Below, in pieces: positions 1 through 5,868 of a DNA stretch of 6,826 bases. The notes beneath the pieces are model-generated. The model did not search any database. It had not been told where the DNA came from and was given only the letters and a program-made list of their open reading frames with translations. Position 1 is the stretch's first letter. Each line of letters starts with the position of its first letter. The DNA is from Clostridia bacterium (GTDB lineage Bacteria; Bacillota; Clostridia; Oscillospirales; CAG-272), in assembly GCA_017395885.1 (NCBI GenBank), contig JAFQNM010000195.1, positions 1 to 6,826 on the forward strand, given 5' to 3'. Made by a program: the position numbers and the translations under genes.

Positions 1-95
1 ACATGAAGAAGCTCGGGCAAGATATAAGAGGCTCTTCTCTTTCTGGATGTGCTGACAGTTTCAGTTTTATCGTTCATATTACTTCTGCTGCTCAC
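1..95 (-). CDS. N-terminal fragment of an unidentified protein, next gene after rnfC
   Basis: Only the beginning is in the window. The frame is open from a GTG at 95, with a strong Shine-Dalgarno 8 nt upstream and an overlap of 17 nt with rnfC, or from an ATG at 77 just 1 nt after the rnfC stop. The ATG form begins MNDKTETVSTSRKRRASYIL and then P-E-L-L-H-V: a hydrophilic, basic start followed by what may be the beginning of a hydrophobic stretch. By operon convention rnfD would be expected here, but the usual RnfD start with an S-S-P-H motif is not seen, so no function is assigned. Confidence 0.55.
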   Translation of the reverse strand, partial: MSSRSNMNDKTETVSTSRKRRASYILPELLH

Positions 96-1416
96 TTGCA
101 GCACTCCTCCTTCTTGCCATAATATCGGTTTTAGCTCTTGAAATATACTGAGTTACCGGGAGACCGCCGGGGCAAACATGTGTGCAGGAGCCGCACTCTA
201 TGCAGGCTGCAGCACCGAGAGCCTCTGCCCTTTCGATCCTTCCCTTTTTAACGAGAGCAAGAATATCAAGAGGCATAAGTCCCATAGGGCAAGCGCCAAC
301 ACATCTGCCGCATCTTATACAAACAGGCTCCAGGCGAGATTCTCTGTCAAAATAGTCGCTGAAAACGAGAATTGCAGACGTTGTTTTTGAAACGGGAGCA
401 TCAACGTCCCACTGAGCGTGACCCATAAGTGGGCCGCCAAATATGATCTTTTTCGGCTTTTTGCAAAGGCCTCCGCATTTTTCAATAATATAGGAAGCAC
501 CTGTTCCGATGGGAACCTCAAAGTTTCCCGGATTTGCGATACAGTCGCCGTCAACGGTAATTACACGTCTGATAAGAGGCAATCCCTTAGTAAATGCACA
601 AGCTACAGCCGCACAGGTCTCGGCGCTGAAAACAACGCAGCCGGCATCAATGGCAGTTTTACCCTCAGAAAGCTCCTTCTTTTTCAGCGCATAAACAAGA
701 TGCTTTTCGCTGCCTGAGGGATATTTCGGAGAAACCTTCATAAGCTCCACTATGCCATCGTCTGTCAGCATATTGGATATGACCTTTATCTCCTTTTTTC
801 TATCCTTTTCGATAGCAATATAAGCCTTGCGCACACCGAGAGCAACCATTATTATCTTGATTCCTGCCATAATATCGCTAAGGCTCTCAAGAATCATTCT
901 GCGTGTAACGGTAACAAAGGGCTCGCCCTCGCAGCAGTTGATAATAACCGAATCTACCTTGCCTCGTGCTGCAGCGATCTTTGCATATGTGGGAAAGGCT
1001 GTTCCTCCCATGCCTGCAATTCCTGCATTACGGATAACGGCAAGTATCTCATCAAAGGTGGCCTCTGATAGCTTCTTACCGAAGGGATGGACAGTTTCGC
1101 AAAGCGTTCCAAGCTTGTCGTTTTCAATTACTATATTATATGAGGAGCCGCCGTACGTTGTGGTGACCTCCTCTATCCCGATTACCTTACCGGAAACACT
1201 TGAATGCACAGGGCAGCCAAGTCCGCCGGGAATATCACCGATAAGCTGGCCAAGCTTAACGCTGTCTCCCACCTTGACTACGGGTCTGCACATAACTCCC
1301 ACGTGCTGAGAAAGTGATATGGAAACAGTATCGGGATCATTCAGCCTTGTTATTGGGGAATCCTTTGTATACTTATGGTCATCAGGTCTGATTCCGCCCT
1401 TAAAGGTGTATGCCAA
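79..1416 (-). CDS. rnfC: RnfC-type electron transport complex subunit (iron-sulfur flavoprotein)
   Basis: RnfC is the peripheral NADH-side subunit of the Rnf complex, which couples ferredoxin:NAD+ electron transfer to ion pumping across the membrane. The 445-residue product (TTG start) shows the RnfC layout: N-terminal barrel-sandwich domain with KGGI and the VKVGDSVKLGQ repeat (about 1-100), a NuoF-like Rossmann part (120-250) with AGIAGMGGTAFPT (131-143), an SLBB-like part (about 255-315), and two 4Fe-4S motifs, C366-C369-C372-C376 and C405-C408-C411-C415. Flavin-region motifs depart from what is usual in RnfC: GGTAFPT for GGAGFPT, EGEP (163-166) for ECEP, FSAET (263-267) where HNVGT is common. 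This could be a divergent RnfC or an RnfC-like paralogue. It probably shares a transcript with the GH43 genes. In clostridia rnfC normally leads the rnf operon. Confidence 0.87.
   Translation of the reverse strand: MAYTFKGGIRPDDHKYTKDSPITRLNDPDTVSISLSQHVGVMCRPVVKVGDSVKLGQLIGDIPGGLGCPVHSSVSGKVIGIEEVTTTYGGSSYNIVIENDKLGTLCETVHPFGKKLSEATFDEILAVIRNAGIAGMGGTAFPTYAKIAAARGKVDSVIINCCEGEPFVTVTRRMILESLSDIMAGIKIIMVALGVRKAYIAIEKDRKKEIKVISNMLTDDGIVELMKVSPKYPSGSEKHLVYALKKKELSEGKTAIDAGCVVFSAETCAAVACAFTKGLPLIRRVITVDGDCIANPGNFEVPIGTGASYIIEKCGGLCKKPKKIIFGGPLMGHAQWDVDAPVSKTTSAILVFSDYFDRESRLEPVCIRCGRCVGACPMGLMPLDILALVKKGRIERAEALGAAACIECGSCTHVCPGGLPVTQYISRAKTDIMARRRSAASEQQK
104..111 (-). promoter_or_regulatory. 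Shine-Dalgarno for the gene after rnfC
   Basis: AAGGAGGAG (minus strand, about 112-104), inside the rnfC 3' end, lies 8 nt before an in-frame GTG at 95. The alternative ATG at 77 has no comparable site. Confidence 0.5.
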
Positions 1417-1423
1417 TGTTATT

Positions 1424-1430
1424 CACCTCT
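1424..1430 (-). promoter_or_regulatory. Strong Shine-Dalgarno selecting a TTG start for rnfC
   Basis: AGAGGTG lies 7 nt before the TTG at 1416. An in-frame TGA at 1425-1423 rules out any start further upstream, and only ATA and ACA lie between it and the TTG. Confidence 0.85.
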
Positions 1431-1433
1431 TAC

Positions 1434-2852
1434 TTATTTATTTAAAGGAGTCCAGTTTCCGAACACGGTAAAGTTTACGACACCGGGCTCAATATTATCG
1501 GGATGTCCGCAGATACGAAGTCTCACAGCCTTTGCTCTCATCTGAGTGACGGGAAGGTAATCTATAAGCATATCAACTTCATTATCTGATTTATCGAGAA
1601 CACAGATCCATTCGTCCTCCATTGAGAGCGCCTCAACCTTATACTTGAAGGGGCCGGGCATTATTCCCTTCTTGAAATCCATTCCAACATCTCTCCACAT
1701 TATTCTCATGGAGTAGATGTTGAGACCTTCCTCAGACATTTTAACGGTAAGAGTAGGGTCGGGATCGTCAGCCGCAGGCTGCCACCAGGTAATAAGGCTA
1801 TCGTCGCAGGCGTAGATTCCGTCTCTTCCGGGAGCCATTGAAGACTCAATTGCAGGCCCCATATTCTGAGTGAGAGGAACAAGTCCTGCATCGTTTCCAA
1901 GGTGGGGATTCTCTTTATATCCGGGAACCCACTGAGGATTTTCGGTAGATTTAAGAGGAATGATATCTCCGTTTTCGTCAAAGCCGATAGGATCAAAGCC
2001 GCATCTTCTTTCAAAATTTCCACCGTATCCCACAAGACAGGTGTAGAATACCCAAAGAGTATTATTAGGGCCCTCAACGATGCTGCCGTGGCCGGGAGCT
2101 CTGACAAGGCCGTGTCTGTTAAGAAGGAATGGGCTGGTCTTCATATACTCCCAAGGGCCCATGGGAGATGAGCTCTTATAAGCACCCATTGCATAGGTGA
2201 CCCATTCTGTTCCGGGACCGGAGTATACAAGGTAATATGTTCCCTCTCGCTTATACATCCAGGCGCCCTCTACCCAGCTGTAGGAGCCATCCTGATTCCA
2301 GTCGCCCATTCTTTCCCAGACGTGGTTTTCAGTGTCCATATCGAACATAACCTTAGGGTCTGTAAGAAGCTTTGTAGGCTCATCGGAATCAAGCTCAACA
2401 CCCTTGATTCCGCCGCCGCATCCGCTGTAGAGGTAAAGCCTCTCATCGTCATCGGAATAAAGCATAGGGTCATCACAAAGATATATCTCTCCGTCAGGGC
2501 GGACGAAATTACCGATGCTTCTGAAGGGGCCGAGAGGGTTATCGGCAACGTAAAGAGGAGCCGAGCAGGCTGTCAGATAGAACTTACCCTTATGCTTTAC
2601 AACTGTGGGAGCATATCCGCAGTCATAGGGCTCCATATGAACGTGATGCCACGTTGAGAAATCCTCTGTCCAGTAAGCCATTCCGCAGGAGGGATAGAGA
2701 TACCATTTTCCGTCCTCATAGATAACGGTAGGATCAGCCGTTTCACGAAAATCCGCTCTGTGCTTCCAGCCGAAATTAAAGCAGTTTCTGCCGAGAGGAT
2801 AATCAGGCAGGGGAATAGGATTACAATATGTTTTTCTAACGTCAATACTCAT
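1434..2852 (-). CDS. GH43 family glycoside hydrolase with C-terminal F5/8-type-C-like domain (downstream copy)
   Basis: This is a paralogue of the preceding gene, also 471-472 residues long and alignable along its whole length: both have TYCNP-x-PLPDYPLGR, RETADPTV, MEPYDCGYAPTV, YAMGAYK and WRDVG. Expected GH43 catalytic acids are D40 (TADPT), D128 (CDDPM) and E195 (VEGAWMYK), with H255 in PGHGS. It has a few extra residues before the first catalytic Asp (FNFGWKHRADF) and Ala instead of Pro after E-G of the acid motif, so specificity may differ from its neighbour. The C-terminal F5/8-like domain (about 335-468) keeps WWQPA, WRDVG and RLRICGHP. The start at 2852 is chosen because GGAG (2864-2861) lies 8 nt upstream and the position matches the paralogue; a start at 2879 is also open. 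There is no signal peptide. rnfC follows 17 nt after the stop, with no room for an intergenic promoter. Confidence 0.9.
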   Translation of the reverse strand: MSIDVRKTYCNPIPLPDYPLGRNCFNFGWKHRADFRETADPTVIYEDGKWYLYPSCGMAYWTEDFSTWHHVHMEPYDCGYAPTVVKHKGKFYLTACSAPLYVADNPLGPFRSIGNFVRPDGEIYLCDDPMLYSDDDERLYLYSGCGGGIKGVELDSDEPTKLLTDPKVMFDMDTENHVWERMGDWNQDGSYSWVEGAWMYKREGTYYLVYSGPGTEWVTYAMGAYKSSSPMGPWEYMKTSPFLLNRHGLVRAPGHGSIVEGPNNTLWVFYTCLVGYGGNFERRCGFDPIGFDENGDIIPLKSTENPQWVPGYKENPHLGNDAGLVPLTQNMGPAIESSMAPGRDGIYACDDSLITWWQPAADDPDPTLTVKMSEEGLNIYSMRIMWRDVGMDFKKGIMPGPFKYKVEALSMEDEWICVLDKSDNEVDMLIDYLPVTQMRAKAVRLRICGHPDNIEPGVVNFTVFGNWTPLNK

Positions 2853-2934
2853 TATTATTTCTCCAAGTCTCGTTAGCAATTATTTTTGATTGATCTTAAG
2901 AAGTCCTGTTTTCGAGTGTGTTATTTACATTAAT

Positions 2935-4350
2935 TCAGTCATTACTTTCCTTTGGACTCCAATATCCAAAGATTGAAATATTCATAATACCGGGCTTAAT
3001 CCCCTCAGGCCAGCCAAGCACGGTAAGCCTTACCTCGTTAGCTCGGAAGGTATCAAAGGTGCGGTAGTCGACTATCAGATCCTCACAGCTTTCGCTCCTA
3101 TCAAGAACTGTTGTCCACTCCTCGCTGACCTCTGTATCTCTCAGCTCAAGCTTATACTTTATGGGGCCGGGGAGATTACCGCGACAGAGAGAGAGTCCAA
3201 CATCTCTCCATATAATACGAACGGCAGAGCAATTCATACCCCAGTAGGAGAGCGGAATAGTAAGAGTAGGTGCCGTATCGCCGTCAGCAGGCTCCCACCA
3301 TGACATAAGATCCTCATCGGTGGCATAAAGAGCACTTCTGCCGGGAGCCTCACTTGATGCACATGCGCGTCTTCTGCCGGAAACGCAGATAAGACCCGTA
3401 TCACCTTCGTTCACAGGATCCAAAACAGCACCCGGAGCCCACTGAGGAGTTTCTGTAACCTTTTTGCAAACAAGGTCTCCGTTTTCATCAATATAGAGAG
3501 GATCATATCCGATGCGTCTCTCCATAGGATCCTCATAGCATATCGTAGTAGTGTAAAAGGCCCATATAGTATCATTGGGTCCGTCAACTACGCAACCGTG
3601 GCCGGGGCCTCGAACAACTCCGTCACGCTTTTCAATAAAGGGGCTGGACTCCATATATGTCCAGGGGCCGAGAGGAGCGCTTCCCTTGTATGCGCCCATT
3701 GCATAAGAGGAATACTCTGTTGCAGGGGCACCGTAGGTCAGGTAGTAAACACCGTTTTTCTTATACATCCAGGGGCCCTCCATAGCACAGGAGCTGCCAT
3801 CCTCGTTATATTCTCCTCCTCTCTCCCAAATGTGATCGGGATTGAATCTGAACATAAGCTGAGGAACGGTGAGAAGCCTTGTGGGCTCGTTTGGATCAAG
3901 CTCAACGCCAAGTATCTCAGGCCAGCCGGTAGTATAATAAAGATAAAACCTGCCATCATCATCTGAGAATACCATAGGGTCATAGCATCTTTCAAGCTTA
4001 TTTCCGTCAGGAAGCCTGAAATCACCGATTGAGGTAAAGGGGCCGAGGGGATCATCTGAAACAAAGAGATCGGAAAGACTTGAGCAAAGATAATACTTAC
4101 CGTTATGCTTTGCAACGGTGGGAGCATATCCGCAGTCATAGGGCTCCATTCTCTTATGGTTCCATGTAACGTAGTCCTCAGACCAATAAACCATTCCGCA
4201 GGAGGAATAGAGATACCATATACCGTTCTCAAAAAGAACTGTTGGGTCTGCAGTTTCTCTCCAGTTATACTCTCTGTCAAGGCTTTGTCTGCCAAGAGGG
4301 TAATCGGGAAGCGGAGTGGGATTGCAGTAGGTGTTTTTATAGTTATTCAT
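2935..4350 (-). CDS. GH43 family glycoside hydrolase with C-terminal F5/8-type-C-like domain (upstream copy)
   Basis: This is a five-bladed beta-propeller enzyme of glycoside hydrolase family 43, an inverting family mostly of beta-xylosidases and alpha-L-arabinofuranosidases; the exact substrate cannot be read from sequence. With the start at 4350 it has 471 residues. The three expected catalytic acids are visible: general base D35 (RETADPTV), D124 (CYDPM) and general acid E191 (MEGPWMYK). H251 in PGHG matches the conserved propeller histidine. The C-terminal part (about 330-465; ATDEDLMSWWEP, IIWRDVG, RLTVLGWPEG, ISIFGYW) resembles an F5/8-type-C/discoidin beta-sandwich. No signal peptide remains, so it is probably cytoplasmic and acts on imported oligosaccharides. 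It is the first gene after its own promoter, and its paralogue follows after 82 nt. No transporter is adjacent. Confidence 0.9.
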   Translation of the reverse strand: MNNYKNTYCNPTPLPDYPLGRQSLDREYNWRETADPTVLFENGIWYLYSSCGMVYWSEDYVTWNHKRMEPYDCGYAPTVAKHNGKYYLCSSLSDLFVSDDPLGPFTSIGDFRLPDGNKLERCYDPMVFSDDDGRFYLYYTTGWPEILGVELDPNEPTRLLTVPQLMFRFNPDHIWERGGEYNEDGSSCAMEGPWMYKKNGVYYLTYGAPATEYSSYAMGAYKGSAPLGPWTYMESSPFIEKRDGVVRGPGHGCVVDGPNDTIWAFYTTTICYEDPMERRIGYDPLYIDENGDLVCKKVTETPQWAPGAVLDPVNEGDTGLICVSGRRRACASSEAPGRSALYATDEDLMSWWEPADGDTAPTLTIPLSYWGMNCSAVRIIWRDVGLSLCRGNLPGPIKYKLELRDTEVSEEWTTVLDRSESCEDLIVDYRTFDTFRANEVRLTVLGWPEGIKPGIMNISIFGYWSPKESND

Positions 4351-4355
4351 AATTT

Positions 4356-4359
4356 CTCC
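4356..4359 (-). promoter_or_regulatory. Shine-Dalgarno that fixes the start of the first GH43 gene
   Basis: GGAG lies 5 nt before the ATG at 4350. The frame is open further upstream to 4464, but that extension would be read through the divIC terminator and the promoter. The GGAG and the matching start of the paralogue place the true start at 4350. Confidence 0.85.
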
Positions 4360-4382
4360 GATAAGCATAATAATACAAATAA

Positions 4383-4411
4383 ATTTTATCACAAAACTGA
4401 ATATATGTAAA
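4383..4411 (-). promoter_or_regulatory. Sigma-A-type promoter for the GH43 pair
   Basis: On the minus strand TTTACA (4411-4406) and TAAAAT (4388-4383) are separated by exactly 17 nt, each 5 of 6 to consensus, with a TG-A extended -10. It sits directly after the divIC terminator. Transcription from near 4376 would give a leader of about 26 nt before the ATG at 4350. I saw no clear catabolite-repression (cre) site or XylR/AraR-like operator around it. Confidence 0.65.
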
Positions 4412-4420
4412 TAGAAAAAG

Positions 4421-4473
4421 AAAAAACGGAACACAAAACGGAGATACTTTTTTAAAAAAAGCATCTCCGTTTT
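4421..4473 (-). terminator. Strong intrinsic terminator after divIC
   Basis: A stem of 13 pairs (4435-4447 with 4461-4473; core CGGAGAT/ATCTCCG) is capped by a T7A6 run that can extend the helix. Seven nt after the divIC stop begins the stem, and a T-rich tail follows in the minus-strand transcript, including TTTTTT at 4426-4421. One pair is a U-G wobble in the minus-strand RNA but an A-C mismatch in the plus-strand RNA, which supports the minus direction as the functional one. Confidence 0.88.
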
Positions 4474-4479
4474 ATAGTA

Positions 4480-4761
4480 TCAGTTATTCAAGTCGTTATA
4501 GAAAATGATCTCCTCAGGCAGGCGCAGATTAAGCTTATCCTTAGCTACCTTTATAACGTAGTCATCATCATTGATGCCTGCTTTTTCATTCTCCAGCTCT
4601 TCTTTTTCGTCTATCAGTCCGTCTACCTCCTCCTGCAGCTTATCTCTCTGAGCCTTATACTCATTAAACTGCAGCTGAAGCTGGACAATAGAGATCACCG
4701 CAAATACCGAAAAAGCAAATATTGCGATCTTAACAAAAATTCCTGTTTCTCTTTTTTTCAT
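4480..4761 (-). CDS. divIC: Septum formation initiator, DivIC/FtsB family
   Basis: DivIC is a bitopic cell division protein that works with FtsL and DivIB (FtsQ) at the septum. The product has 93 residues: a short basic cytoplasmic start (MKKRETG), one transmembrane helix (about 9-28), an extracytoplasmic coiled coil (about 30-62, rich in L/E/K/Q heptads) and the family's C-terminal block DDDYVIKVAKDKLNLRLPEE (65-84), matching the usual D-x-x-Y-I-x-K-x-A-R-E-K-L-G-x-x-x-P-x-E. It follows yabQ after 3 nt without a good Shine-Dalgarno sequence; a GAGG lies too far away, about 17 nt. It is the last gene of the cluster, with a strong terminator after it. The position matches Bacillus, where divIC follows yabQ. 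Confidence 0.93.
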   Translation of the reverse strand: MKKRETGIFVKIAIFAFSVFAVISIVQLQLQFNEYKAQRDKLQEEVDGLIDEKEELENEKAGINDDDYVIKVAKDKLNLRLPEEIIFYNDLNN

Positions 4762-4764
4762 AAT

Positions 4765-5247
4765 CTAAGAAAGTTTAACCTCATCACGAAGCATTTTTTT
4801 AAATTTTAACGTCTTTTTTAAACGAGCCCGTCTCACAGACAGAACAAATACAGAAGCAGCAGACCTTCTCAATGCACAAATCACAAACCTGAGAGGTATC
4901 AGCAAAAGGCGAAGCAGCCAAAGGATAGCATCTGCCAAAAGTCTGAAAGCAGCCGATACTGCTCTTGAAGGGATCAGTCGATACAGAACAGCGCCCAAAA
5001 GCACCGATAGAGCCGTGAACCAACGAAAGTGGCCGCTGGAGGCCCAGTAAACGAATACGCAGTAGGCGCAGGCACACAGAACGAGATAGACTAAATCAAA
5101 TATATTAGCAATAATAACGTCTATTTTTAAAAAGGAAAGAAGCCTGCGAATAAATCGGATGCAATCGTAGCAAAAGCCGAGAGCAAGACCGAGAACGAGA
5201 GCCATCAGTATTTCCCAAAGCTGGTGGGATATGACAAGAAACTGCAT
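4765..5247 (-). CDS. yabQ: Sporulation membrane protein YabQ
   Basis: YabQ is a polytopic membrane protein needed for spore cortex formation in B. subtilis. The product has 160 residues. About four hydrophobic segments can be seen: roughly 8-26, 44-68, 76-91 and 102-126. The first is followed by the family-like motif GLALGFCYDCIRFIRR (20-35), comparable to the usual G-x-x-x-G-x-x-Y-D-x-x-R. The C-terminal part (127-160) is basic and rich in R/K (RRARLKKTLKFKK), probably cytoplasmic. It starts inside the yabP stop codon (1-nt overlap) with only a short AGG upstream, so translation probably depends on coupling to yabP. divIC follows after 3 nt. Sequence conservation in this family is low, so the call rests on the motif, hydrophobicity and the conserved yabP-yabQ-divIC order. 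Confidence 0.88.
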   Translation of the reverse strand: MQFLVISHQLWEILMALVLGLALGFCYDCIRFIRRLLSFLKIDVIIANIFDLVYLVLCACAYCVFVYWASSGHFRWFTALSVLLGAVLYRLIPSRAVSAAFRLLADAILWLLRLLLIPLRFVICALRRSAASVFVLSVRRARLKKTLKFKKMLRDEVKLS

Positions 5248-5507
5248 CAGGACCTGCGCTTTTTCTTTTTGGAGAAGCTGCTTTTCTGATAGTAGGTAAT
5301 GGCAGAAACGCTGCCGTGAACAGTTACCTTTCCGCTATCTGAGCTGAAATAATCTATCTTAAGCTCTTCTCCGTCTATACCAAGATACCCATCCTCAAGA
5401 GACAGCTCGACCGACAACTCTGTGAACTCGCAAACATCCAGAACGCCTGATATCTCAAGCCTTGATCTGGAATACAAAAAAACGTTCTGCTCTACCTTTG
5501 ATTCCAT
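5247..5507 (-). CDS. yabP: Sporulation protein YabP
   Basis: This is a member of the YabP/YqfC family of small sporulation proteins, made in the mother cell in Bacillus; its molecular role is not well defined. The product has 86 residues. The family core is clear: an L-x-I-S-G-V-L-D-V segment (about 17-26), then alternating beta-type stretches with YLGIDGEELKIDYF (41-54), then a GKVTVHGSVSAITY end (59-72). The C-terminal tail SKKKKRRS is strongly basic. The ATG at 5507 has GGAG 6 nt upstream. The TGA stop shares its A with the ATG of yabQ (TGATG), so the two are probably translationally coupled. A sigma-E-like promoter lies directly upstream. The gene suggests a spore-forming lineage but does not prove that this strain sporulates. 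Confidence 0.9.
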   Translation of the reverse strand: MESKVEQNVFLYSRSRLEISGVLDVCEFTELSVELSLEDGYLGIDGEELKIDYFSSDSGKVTVHGSVSAITYYQKSSFSKKKKRRS

Positions 5508-5536
5508 AGTATTCTCCGTTAAAGTTTTCTTATAAC

Positions 5537-5564
5537 ATACTATGAATCAAATCAAGTGAATATG
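5537..5564 (-). promoter_or_regulatory. Candidate sigma-E (mother-cell sporulation) promoter for yabPQ
   Basis: On the minus strand CATATT (5564-5559), abutting the yabO stop codon, is followed after 14 nt by CATAGTAT (5544-5537). The Bacillus sigma-E consensus is roughly KMATATT, 14-15 nt, CATACAnT. The -35 core CATATT matches fully, and the -10 matches at C, A, T, A and the final T. A start near 5530 would give a leader of roughly 22 nt containing the yabP Shine-Dalgarno GGAG. yabP and yabQ are sigma-E genes in B. subtilis, which supports the call. The match is seen; function is inferred. Confidence 0.55.
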
Positions 5565-5810
5565 TCAGCCGTTGATTATTTCGTACATAGAGGAGGCATC
5601 AGCCTTTGCGGTATGCTCCTTAATATCAATTACGCGAAAGCGGAGCGTCTTATCACCGAAGGTGACCTCCACCACGTCCCCTACCTTTACGTCATAGGAA
5701 GCCTTGACTATCTTGCCGTTAACGCTGACGTGATCGTTATCACAGGCATCATTGGCAACGGTACGGCGCTTTATAACTCTGGAAACCTTTAAAAACTTAT
5801 CTACTCTCAT
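5565..5810 (-). CDS. rqcP: S4 domain RNA-binding protein RqcP (YabO family)
   Basis: RqcP (formerly YabO, related to Hsp15/HslR) binds stalled 50S-peptidyl-tRNA complexes and helps RqcH add alanine tails in bacterial ribosome-associated quality control. The product is 81 residues, close to Bacillus YabO. The start MRVDKFLKVSRVIKRRT is nearly a signature of the family: an S4 fold over about residues 1-55 rich in basic residues (R2, K5, K8, R11, K14, R15, R16), with VNGKIVKASYDVKVGD forming the second half. The usual family C-terminal region ends in MYEI. The ATG at 5810 fits the family start, but no convincing Shine-Dalgarno sequence precedes it; the nearest GGAG lies in the hairpin arm about 20 nt away. 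It is followed by yabP, as in Bacillus. Confidence 0.95.
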   Translation of the reverse strand: MRVDKFLKVSRVIKRRTVANDACDNDHVSVNGKIVKASYDVKVGDVVEVTFGDKTLRFRVIDIKEHTAKADASSMYEIING

Positions 5811-5851
5811 AAAACAAAATAGCCAAACAGCTCCGATTTACATCGGAGCTG
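5811..5851 (-). terminator. Hairpin after hup, probable leaky terminator or attenuator
   Basis: A perfect 10-bp stem (5828-5837 with 5842-5851) closes a 4-nt loop. It begins about 17 nt after the hup stop. In the minus-strand transcript it is followed by a T-rich but interrupted tail, TTTGGCTATTTTGTTTT (5827-5811), ending right at the yabO ATG. The poor T-tract suggests partial termination, letting some hup transcripts continue into yabO-divIC while keeping hup mRNA in excess. The stem is seen; leakiness is inferred. Confidence 0.7.
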
Positions 5852-5868
5852 CCAGTTATAACAATTGA

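Noticed and set aside
827..1309. A 160-codon open frame on the plus strand opposite rnfC
   Set aside because: It is antisense to a clearly conserved gene, has no recognisable domain, and its composition is that of a complement of RnfC codons.
2853..2934. A separate promoter for the downstream GH43 gene
   Set aside because: The 82-nt spacer contains no -35/-10 pair at proper spacing that I would trust; co-transcription with the upstream copy is simpler.
2322..4410. Several plus-strand and off-frame minus-strand open frames across the two GH43 genes
   Set aside because: They occur at matching places in both paralogues because the coding strands are related; none has a ribosome binding site or recognisable domain.
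4371..4420. A catabolite-repression (cre) or XylR/AraR-type operator near the GH43 promoter
   Set aside because: No sequence close to the cre palindrome or to known XylR/AraR sites was found by eye.
4351..4464. An in-frame extension of the first GH43 gene with a Phe-rich hydrophobic stretch that looks like a signal peptide
   Set aside because: It would be translated from the divIC terminator stem, its T-tail and the GH43 promoter. A good GGAG and the paralogue's start both place the true start at 4350, so secretion should not be inferred from it.
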